Shown: in pieces, positions 9,600 to 17,396 of the stretch | Layout of the letters: the number at the start of each line of letters is the position of its first letter | How positions within the stretch are numbered: position 1 is the first letter of the stretch | Source: Actinidia chinensis | Lineage: Eukaryota; Streptophyta; Magnoliopsida; Ericales; Actinidiaceae | Length of the DNA stretch: 18,189 bases | Direction of reading: 5' to 3' | NCBI GenBank assembly: GCA_009663005.1 | Contig: VIGQ01001747.1 | Location: 15,001-33,189, forward strand | Notes under the pieces: generated by a model | Seen by the model: only the letters and a program-made list of their open reading frames with translations | What the model was told of the DNA's origin: nothing | The model's database searches: none | Translations under genes and position numbers: made by a program

Positions 9600-10538
9600 C
9601 TGGGTTCTCAATAAATAAATAAATGGATTAACTGATCGCATAGTTTCTCAAAGAATAATCACTTAATAATAAATAAATACTATATTTTATATTTGAAAAT
9701 ATTCTTTGATCGCAATTGACTATGTTTATGGAGGATAAACTATAAATGCTTTTTTTCTTCTTTTTAATCATTGATTTGCTATTAATTACCCAAAAGAAAA
9801 ATCAAAATAGTATGAATCATTGATCTCCAATCATTAAAATAAATAAGCTGATCTTTTAAACTTTTTCACTTACGATTTATGCACTTCGTCCCATTATTGC
9901 CCCGTCCCTAATTTGAGATGTCTTTAAAAATGCTTGTGCACTTTGAAAAACTCAATCGTAAAATTGGATTAGTTTTTCGAAACATCCGTACCTGGCTATA
10001 AGTAGTTTTGAAAACTTGAAAATAAATGGACATCGCAGAAATTTATATTCTTTGATTTTTGAATTTAAGTACACTAAATAATGTCCGTTAAAAAGTTTAA
10101 ACACTTGAAAACACAAAAAAATAGGAAGATTTTTTTTTTATTCAAGAGGCGCCTAAAAATTTAAAAAGATCGAATGATCAATTTTTTTGAAACAAATACT
10201 AGAAACAAAAACACATAGTCGTGTTATTATGTGAAAACTATATATTTTTTAAACTTTAGTGGGTTTTACATCAAAATTTTATCAAGTTTTTAAAGAAAAA
10301 AACCTAATTATTCAAAAATAAAAGTTAGAAAAAAGCTATTTATTACTTATTAGTTGTCATCTCAAACTTATGTTCATACTAAAGGTATTTGCTCATTGAT
10401 TCAAAAGTTTTTAAAGAAAAAATTCCTAATTATCCAAATAAAAAATGAGAAAAAAACTTATGTTGATTAAAGTGATTGGGTTTCTATTTATATGTCACGT
10501 ATGTCCTAATAATCCATCATACAAAATGCTACTCTACA
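9600..10538. other. AT-rich intergenic DNA, no gene recognised
   Basis: Stops are frequent in every frame and composition is strongly AT-rich. Apart from the direct repeat at 10284-10456 nothing could be classified. Confidence 0.55.
10284..10456 (+). repeat. Imperfect direct repeat, units of about 52 bp
   Basis: aagtttttaaagaaaaa, followed by cctaattattcaaa and ending tagaaaaaa, at 10284-10335 recurs as aagtttttaaagaaaaa, cctaattatccaaa, ending gagaaaaaa at about 10405-10456. The spacing is about 121 bases. It could be an old local duplication. Confidence 0.5.
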
Positions 10539-10547
10539 TTAAAAGAA
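10539..10547 (+). repeat. 9-bp target-site duplication, left copy
   Basis: ttaaaagaa immediately precedes the gggaga terminus of the element at 10548. It is identical to 12032-12040. A 9-base duplication is the usual footprint of Mutator-superfamily insertion. Confidence 0.9.
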
Positions 10548-10631
10548 GGGAGATTACCTATAACCTATAAACCTCCCCTGAGGTTTGCCTTTTTTATACC
10601 AAAGTCTCTTGATGTTTGAAAATTACGTGAC

Positions 10632-10662
<31 letters not shown>

Positions 10663-10806
10663 TATTTACCATTTTCTCCTTTTTCTCCTTATGAAATGAC
10701 ACAATGCCCCCCCCTCTCTCCTCTCTCCATTCAAATCCTCCTCTCTCTCCATCCCCCTCTCTCTCTCCCTCTTTTTGTCATCTTTATTTGTATTTTCTTT
10801 TAAAAC

Positions 10807-10840
<34 letters not shown>

Positions 10841-11300
10841 ATATTTTTTTTTTTTTTATAAAAAATAATCTCATTTGTTACTTTATTTTGACCATTTAAT
10901 AAAAATAAAATATTTTTTTGGGTTACTTTTTTTTCTTTTTTTTAATTTTTTTTGTAGCCTTTATTTTATTTTATAAATTTTTTATTTTTTTATTATTATT
11001 TTTTAATATTAATACCTTTGATTAATTTTATTTAACAACACAAATAATTCTCTTTTGTTATTTTTTTATTTTTTTCTTATGTACTCTTCTATTTTTTTAT
11101 TTTTTACTTTTATTATTTTTTTTTAATACTTTTTGATAATTTTTTTAACAAAATAAATCACTTTTTTTGTATCTTTTTATTTTTTATTTTTTTTTATTTT
11201 TTTTTTATTTTTTTAATATCTTTGACTCTTTTTTTTCTTTTTTTTAATACCCTTTGATTTTTTTCTCTTTAATACTCTTCGATTTATTTTTTTTTAATGT
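10548..11300 (+). repeat. Left arm of the fold-back element (T-rich)
   Basis: It contains the terminal repeat, a (CT)n-rich block at about 10708-10772, and then T-rich repeats in which aatacc-tttgatt and tctttttgttattttt phrases recur. The words reappear as reverse complements in the right arm (aatcaaagggtatt, aataacaaaaa). The inner limit is approximate because the low-complexity text blurs the centre. Confidence 0.7.
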
Positions 11301-11319
11301 GTTACAAATACTGTCCTCC

Positions 11320-12031
11320 CAAATATTATTGAAAAAAAGAAAAAAAATAATCAAAGTGGTATTAAAGAAAAAAGAAAAAAGAATAAAGAAGAAAAGGGTA
11401 TCAAAAAAAATTAAAAAAATAACAAAAAAGTGGTTTATTTTTTGTTAAAAAGAATTAATCAAAGGGTATTAAAGAAAAAAAAAATAAAAAATAAAAGAGT
11501 ACATAAAGAAAAAAATTAAGAAAAAATAACAAAAAGGAGATTCATTTTTTGTTAAATAAAATTAATCATAGGGTATTAAAAAATAATACTAATAATAACT
11601 GTAAAATAAAATAAAAGGGTTCAAAAAGAAAAAATAAGAAAAAGTAACCAAAAAAATTATTTTTTATTAAAATATATGAATTAAAGGATATTAAAAAAAA
11701 GAAAAAATAAGAAAAAGTAACCAAAAAAATTATTTTTTATTAAAATATATGAATTAAAGGATATTAAAAAAATTATAAGAAAACTTAAAAGAAAAGGAGA
11801 ATAAAGATTGCAAAAAAGGAGAGAGAGAGAGAGGGGGAAGAGAGAGATGGATGACTGAGAGAGAGAGAGAGAGTGGGGGGCATTTTTGGTCATTTCATAA
11901 GGAGAAAAAGGAGAAAAAATTGGGTGTCAAGCCAATTTTTCAAACTCGGGGGGTCATCTGTCATTTTCAAATATTAGGGGTAACTTTGTTGTATTATGAT
12001 AAACCTCAGGGGATGTCCATGTAATTCTCCC
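11320..12031 (-). repeat. Right arm of the fold-back element (A-rich)
   Basis: It is the inverted counterpart of the left arm: A-rich tandem units, a (GA)n block at about 11819-11877, the shared cataaggagaaaaaggagaa block, and the cctcagggg...ttctccc terminus. The plus strand changes abruptly from T-rich to A-rich at about 11300-11330, marking the axis. Confidence 0.7.
11628..11773 (+). repeat. Near-perfect tandem duplication, 73-bp unit
   Basis: The unit starting gaaaaaataagaaaaagtaa begins at 11628 and again at 11701. The copies are identical for about 71 bases, including aatatatgaattaaaggat. It sits in a longer series of related units of about 107-120 bases marked by attaatca-agggtattaaa at about 11454 and 11561. 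The near-identity indicates a recent duplication, or an assembly duplication. Confidence 0.8.
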
Positions 12032-12040
12032 TTAAAAGAA
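12032..12040 (+). repeat. 9-bp target-site duplication, right copy
   Basis: ttaaaagaa follows the ttctccc end of the element and equals 10539-10547 exactly. Confidence 0.9.
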
Positions 12041-12871
12041 CCTTCAAAAAATTAGCAAGTTAGGATCTAATTTTTTTTTCAAAGTGTTTTTAAAGAAAGA
12101 AAAATGTTAAGATGGTGGTCATGGGACAAATTCTGCATTGTTAATCATGAAAACTATATAATTAGTCCTCTGTACAAATACCTAATTAACGATAAAATAC
12201 TGTTCAAAATTCATATAAAATGCATATTAACTTCTCCACCCATAAAATCATGGGTAGCAAACGTGATAAAAAAAAATGTATAATATAATTCAAAAAGTAA
12301 CTTTTCATACCTCTAAAATTTTTTATATTACAATTCATTTTGGCAACTTAACTATTACTGCCAGAATTTACTATCCGTTAAAACTTTAAATTAACGTCAA
12401 GTACTGTTTTTATCTTTACTTTTTAAATAAACTCAATCATTTTTCCTCGTTTTTCTTTCAAGATTTTACTACTCACATGAACTTCAAGTTTATTATATAA
12501 AATTTTCTTCTTAAAATTTAAATTTTAAATATAAAAATATTTTAATATACCTTACCTCATTCAATTGTTAGTTGGCGAGGTCTTAACTTCAATAAATACT
12601 ACAATAAACTTAAATGATTTTGATAGTGCAAATCTCACATTTCATAGAAACCGTTGGAGATATATTAAAAAAATAAATGAAAGAGAATATTAAGTATATT
12701 TACATATAAATATTTTTATTGATTACGTGTAGTCCATACTATACTATATATAATACAAATGTAACAACTTATTTCATAATAATCAAAAAATAATCCACTA
12801 AAATGAAAATTATATCGTTTCATAACATAAATAGCTAATATATATTATTTTCATAATAATCAAAAAGAATC
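12041..12871. other. AT-rich intergenic DNA, no gene recognised
   Basis: The stretch is strongly AT-rich with dense stops in all frames. It separates the fold-back element from the 3' LTR of the minus-strand copia element. The five bases before that LTR (gaatc, 12867-12871) would be one half of its target-site duplication; the other half lies beyond the window. Confidence 0.55.
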
Positions 12872-13084
12872 TGAAAAAACCTAGCCGTGGTCTATGGATA
12901 ATCAGGATCTAACTTTATAATATTTTTAATCAAGATATCACGACTATGAGCATTAATTGAACCATCCCAAACAAAAAGCTGCAAATCAATCAATCAAGAA
13001 ACACAGAATTTTTTAACCGTGGAAACCCTTGAATGGGAGAAAAACCACGTGTCCACTCTCCGGACAAATATCATGCACTATAAT

Positions 13085-13175
13085 GCGGGCGAGGGGAGGT
13101 GGGCGGAAGGGGGAGGGAATGTGAGAAGATGCCCCTCTTTTCCTGCCTTTTCCCTCCTCCTCTTCCACCCACCAC
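13085..13175. other. G-rich/C-rich block unique to the 3' LTR, with G-quadruplex potential
   Basis: Between shared LTR text (atcatgcactataa on the left, tgatctaatgattg on the right) this copy carries a G-rich run followed by a pyrimidine-rich run, where the other LTR has about 55 unrelated bases. Runs of three or more G at 13087-13089, 13093-13096, 13101-13103, 13109-13113 and 13115-13117 with loops of 1-5 bases fit the standard quadruplex pattern. The pyrimidine tract at about 13132-13172 could partly pair with it as a hairpin. Confidence 0.6.
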
Positions 13176-13596
13176 CTATCAACTTACTCATGATCTAATG
13201 ATTGTGTAGATCTAGTTCGTATCCACGATTCACCGTCTCCCGTGCTTGATCAACCGGTTTCAGATCCCCCTTAGAACGATTTCACACACTTGAACTCCTT
13301 CAAGGATGTCGTTCACCGTTTCAAATCCCCTTAGAACGGATTCACACCTTGAACTCTTTCAAGGATTTTGATTTCTTCTTCAATATGATTGTGAAAGATC
13401 TTGTTAAGATTCGTTTTTCTGAGCTTCTTCGGCAGGTATAGTACCTTTCTTTTGATATAATGATAAAGGCGACTCTCCTTAGGGTCCTTAGAAGGATTTT
13501 GGACCTTTTAGAGATGTAGAAAACCCTAAAAAACACGCATTTTTCCCGACGTTGTAAAGCATCTGGTAGTTCGCCTCCAGCGAGTACCTAGCCGAG

Positions 13597-13616
13597 AGTC
13601 TCTCTCTCGAGAGACT
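13597..13616. promoter_or_regulatory. Palindromic motif in the 3' LTR (expanded copy)
   Basis: agtctctctctcgagagact is the counterpart of the perfect 16-base palindrome at 18036-18051, enlarged by four bases (one extra tctc). It sits in a GC-rich block with gcgagg/cctcg words. Sirevirus LTRs are known for palindromic motifs in the promoter region; a regulatory role here is inference. Confidence 0.5.
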
Positions 13617-14020
13617 GTCGCTTCCCGCGAGGATCCCTCGAGGAACCCTTGACCATTTGCAAGCTCTCAGCATCTCTGTATTGGGGGGTCCATAACCGTT
13701 TTACTACGTATCCGTGAGCTATCTTTTTGATGCGTTGGAAAGAAAACTTCAAGATCTACAATTTTGTTCTCTAATAAAATTGGCTTAATCGATCTCTAAG
13801 ATGGTCAAAATCTTAGTTTGAAGTTGCAGGTACAAATCTTTCGAATCATACAAGCCTCTCTTAGCACGAGCTTGCAGAAATTTGCGTGAAACCTTTCCGA
13901 ATGCTTCCAAATACTTAGAAATATAAACATCTTACAATTACTTGTGATTGATAACTCAACTCTCCAACATATATTAAGATAATGTGTTACGAAATCTCGC
14001 CCAATCACACAACCTTACCA

Positions 14021-14032
14021 TCTCTCCCCTTT
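14021..14032 (-). other. Polypurine tract adjoining the 3' LTR
   Basis: tctctcccctttggcaaa on the plus strand gives tttgccaaaggggagaga on the minus strand, directly before the TGG start of the LTR. Caaaggggga-type tracts prime plus-strand DNA synthesis in copia elements. Confidence 0.75.
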
Positions 14033-14215
14033 GGCAAATTCGTGACCAAAACCCTAATACTATGACTCATTACATTACAGAAAATAAAAAATTACATTAA
14101 TGAATCCCCAATCACAGTATCACATCATTCGCTGCACATACGATAAAAAACAACCAAACCGATCAAGTGCAAGAGAGATATAAAAATAATAGATAAAATA
14201 GATAACAAGACTACG

Positions 14216-14364
14216 CTCCCCCTTTTTGGAACAAATTGCAAAGAAAACACTAAATTAACATATGAGTCTATGTCTCCGCTTAATGTATTCTCCTTCTAAA
14301 ACAACTTATAAGCACATACTTTTCTCTCTCCCTTTTCAAAAAAAAACCAACGTCCCCCTTTTTT
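14216..14364 (-). repeat. Extra polypurine-tract-like motifs upstream of the 3' LTR
   Basis: Besides the tract at 14021, the minus strand shows ccaaaaagggggag (14216-14229), gaaaagggagagag (about 14326-14340) and aaaaaagggggac (14352-14364). Repeated PPT-like motifs in this position have been described as a feature of Sireviruses. Which of them, if any, was used cannot be told from sequence. Confidence 0.6.
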
Positions 14365-15354
14365 AAAACCTCAATATACTTATCATCAAACACACAATAA
14401 ACCTCAGTCTCATGATGACATAATGTGAAAAAAATCAACATCATTTATGCTCAAAGATTTACATCAACAGAGAATAATTAGTCATAAAGTTGTCTGAATA
14501 TATCCTGACAAAGTATGTGATGCATTACTCTAATAGATCAACGAGAATGTTAACCCTACACCAATACCATGCTGAGTTCCTAATGGAGATCTTCCTTTAA
14601 TCATTGAAATACTAGAAGTCACCTCCCCTCATGCTATACCAATCATTTTTTTTTTAACATTTTTCAAACCAGTAACTTTTAATATTCCAAACCCAGCTCT
14701 CCATTTTTCACATAGAGCATTATACCTTTGAGGATGAATGCTTTCACACATGGAGCAGGTAGTCATATCTTTTTTGTCACATAACATAGGTAGCTCTCTC
14801 AATCAGCAGGTAGCGCCCTTTCCCATCCAATACGAAAAAACTTTTTCTTTTCAGAGAGGGATCATGGTCACGGTCATCCTAGATTTCATTTATATAAGAG
14901 ATCATCAATTATAGTTTGCAAAAGATTCACAAAATGTGGACTCCTATATTCTAAGAGATCCTCATGAGGAATGCACTTTTTTGAACATGAATCTCAGAGT
15001 ATGATAATGATCACTAAAACTATTGACTCTTACAATGCAATCAATGAAACAAACAGAGTCAATCTAACAAGTCATTTCATCAAAGTAACACATGGAGAGA
15101 TATTTTAAGTCAATTACTAGCACACCAATTAAGACAAAAGCAATCTTTTTTTGTATTTTTTTTAAATAACTCAACAGAAAATAAATCTTTTTGATATTTT
15201 TTTTATAACTCAAACAAATAAATAAAAAAATATATAGACAACTTGATCTAGCCCTAGGAGAATAAAATAGCATGAAGCACCATATCCTAACTATGTCACC
15301 ATAGCCGTTACCCAACAAGGTTTCCCCCTACAAATTTCTTAGGGGCTCTCAAAG
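14365..15354. other. Interior of the Sirevirus-type element without recognisable pol
   Basis: This is where pol should lie. Minus-strand translation gives only short frames (for example 15064-15318) with no DSG, HHCC, GKGY or YVDD motif. A strongly AT-rich patch at about 15120-15240 may mark a deletion junction. Known Sireviruses carry about 3.5-4 kb or more of pol here, so most of it has been lost or replaced by unrelated sequence. Confidence 0.5.
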
Positions 15355-17330
15355 ATTCAAATCTGATTTTTTCACCCACATAATATTCCACCTTAGGTTT
15401 TGTCTAAACTCATGAGGGGTGAGTATAATCCTAGTCGATTATAAGCATGAAGACTAAAGACCCTATTCATTTATAACAATATGTCCTATGTTACCATCAA
15501 ATACAACCACAATAATGCCAAATATGATTAAACTTTGGAGATGAATAACCTTAGAATGTTTGGGCTTCACATGAGAGGTAGTACATTGAGAATAGACACA
15601 TGCTTAGGTCTCCAATCTATAGACAATGAGGCCAATATGACCCTTAACAACCACATTGAGACATTTAGAACAAACTTAGTAGGCAATGATCTCAATATTT
15701 TGGCATGGAAAACATACCGTGAGCCTTTCGTAGAATAGGAGTACTTCTACTATTTGGGAAGATTCGTTGCCTTCTCTTTGTATCCAATTCCCTGTTCATG
15801 TCAAACGAGATCCTTTGTACTTTCCAAATCTCTCAATCTTGGTTGTGAGCCCGAATCAAATTTCTTGAAAGCAGATGACATTAGCAAGTTCACAGTTTTA
15901 CAGTTTTTGGCACCTTATCTTCAAGTGCCTTTTTAAAACTTCTCCTATCAAATGCATCTTTCTCGAGAAATCTCCTTTGTCATTAAGATTGTTTTGGTGA
16001 TTTTTTCAATTGACCTTATTTCTACTTGAGTATCATCATTCAACCTTTGTTTAAAGAATCAACCTCTCCAAAGCGCTTTCAATCTCTTCTTAATTTCACA
16101 TTTGAATTGGCAAGCTTGTATGACCCTGTACAGTGATTATAACTTGCTGGCAACTCACTTTATCTTCATCATCAGATTCTTCCTCTTCCTCTCTACAGAC
16201 CCCACTACACCAATCGGATTCATATGATTTTTTCAGTGCTAAGCCTTTTGATGATTGTTTTGTTTGTCTCAACAACAGAGGTCATGAACGCATGTACTTT
16301 TTCAATCCAATCTCATCACCACTGTCTGATTCCTCTTCCTTTCAGAGTCACGCCAGGTCCCAGTTAAAATCTTGTTTTCCTCCTTGGTTTTCTTTTTGTT
16401 TGTCTACAATCCATAGCCCTATGCCCAAAGCATGACATTCAAAACATATTTTTGTCTCTTATCAGTTGGACTTCTTACAATTTTGTCGTGCCAAAGATTT
16501 TCTTTTATTTTTATTAATAGAAAAGATTGGCTTTTCTTTTTCTTTTTAAAAAGTTTTCTTAAATTTTTTTATAAAACTAGTCTATCTTCGGACTTATTTC
16601 AATACGCTATCAATCACTAGCTTCATTCTATCTTCCTTAATAGAATTCAAAGCAATTACTTTTGTTTCTTTTTAGGTTTTAACAAAAATTAGCTCAAGTT
16701 TGTAAGGAACCCCCTAAGTCTTCTACTTTTATGAAGTCACACTCCTACTTTCCTTCTATTGCTGAACCTTGGCTTGAAATCTCTCTCCGGTAAAGACCCC
16801 TCAAATTTTTTTGAACAATTTAGATGGTAGAAATTTTGTTCACCTAGGTTGAAACTTGAGTTGGCGATGTCACTAAGTTAAAATAGACTGATCAAAATTT
16901 TCATCTCTTCCATTTCTCAGGTTTTCAAAAGCATAGTATTCAATCGCTGCTGAAATTTGGCTATTTTTACAGTTTGTGGTACCTTCATGATTAATCTGTA
17001 AAATATTGCCATGCCTCTTTAGCGATTTCACAGTTTGAGATTCTCGAAACTCCTCAGCTGTGACAAAACCGTTATGATGGCATTCATGCTTAACTATCCA
17101 ATCCACAACTACAAAATCATTTTATATCCCCAACGTGGTTGGTTTTAAAGTCCGTTACAGTTTCAGTGTGGTTGTGGGGTGGAGTCCGCTATTAACTACA
17201 ACAAGCAAACACGTTCATCGATTGACTTAAAAAAAAGCTCTCATCTTTTGCGTTTTTCATAGGGATAGTGGTTCCATCAAGTTAAATGGAGGTCTAACCG
17301 TATAACTAACCTTCTCTGGCAAATTTCCAT
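15355..17330 (-). pseudogene. Sirevirus-type gag pseudogene
   Basis: Fragments in three minus-strand frames follow a Sirevirus Gag from N to C terminus. A likely start codon is at 17328-17330. DGTT lies near 17261-17281, and KSIDERV at 17208-17229. TAEEF and then NILQINHEGT (16978-17007) match the family's 'TAKEAW.IL...HEGT' core. SDIANSSFNLGE (16839-16873) and SLPER (about 16780-16800) follow. A CCHC zinc knuckle (16406-16446) is split by a missing base, with CFECHALG in one frame and HRAMDC in the next. Acidic runs such as EEEEESDDED (16163-16195), GIGYKEKATN near 15762-15791, a KGHIGLIVYRLE string that resembles a second knuckle (15610-15645), and WVKKSDLN (15355-15381) complete the order. 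Gag forms the particle that packages the RNA. Stops and frameshifts interrupt it throughout, so no functional protein is expected unless the breaks are sequencing errors. Confidence 0.82.
16406..16446 (-). pseudogene. Gag CCHC zinc knuckle, frameshifted
   Basis: One minus frame gives CFECHALG and the next gives HRAMDC, so the first and second halves of a CX2CX4HX4C knuckle sit in adjacent frames with one G apparently missing from the ggg run between them. In intact Gag this binds the element's RNA. The break lies in a short homopolymer, where single-base sequencing errors are common. Confidence 0.75.
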
Positions 17331-17382
17331 AGATTTAGCTATTAGGATCACACTCTTTTAAAAATCCAATTTTGATTGTTCC

Positions 17383-17394
17383 GCTTTGATACCA
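17383..17394 (-). other. Primer-binding site of the minus-strand copia element
   Basis: gctttgatacca on the plus strand is tggtatcaaagc on the minus strand, an 11-of-12 match to the initiator tRNA-Met PBS of plant copia elements, two bases from the CA end of the 5' LTR. It sets the orientation of the element. Confidence 0.85.
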
Positions 17395-17396
17395 AT

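Larger units (their letters stand above)
10548..12031. mobile_element. Fold-back Mutator-like (MULE-type) non-autonomous element, 1484 bp
   Basis: The ends are inverted: gggagattacc...cccctgaggtttg on the left, and the reverse complement of the right end gives gggagaattacatgg...cccctgaggttta. Identical 9-bp flanks (ttaaaagaa) fix the boundaries to the base. The inverted similarity continues inward through a shared tctcctttttctccttatg block, facing CT/GA microsatellites, and AT-rich arms almost to the centre at about 11300-11330, so the element is practically one long hairpin. It has no transposase, so if mobile it would depend on a MULE enzyme supplied elsewhere. The plus-strand frame at 11254-11448 and the minus-strand frame at 11681-11893 are low-complexity by-products. 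A 9-base duplication with long inverted repeats points to Mutator; a family-level name cannot be given. Confidence 0.88.
12872..14020 (-). repeat. 3' LTR of the minus-strand Sirevirus-type element
   Basis: On the plus strand it starts tgaaaaaacctagcc and ends accttacca. Read on the minus strand it runs TGGTAAGG...TTTTTTCA, the standard TG...CA form. The inner boundary is set by the polypurine tract (14021-14032) and the outer one by homology with the right LTR, which starts at the same point next to the PBS. Length is 1149 bases. It contains a purine/pyrimidine-rich block (about 13085-13175) not present in the other copy, and a 4-base expansion in the central palindrome. Confidence 0.85.

Noticed and set aside
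11254..11448. Lys-rich 64-codon frame at the centre of the fold-back element
   Set aside because: It is translation of A-rich low-complexity repeat DNA.
10720..11877. CRISPR-like or satellite array because of regular repeats
   Set aside because: Units are low complexity, variable in length and arranged as inverted arms of a transposon; there are no unique spacers between constant repeats.
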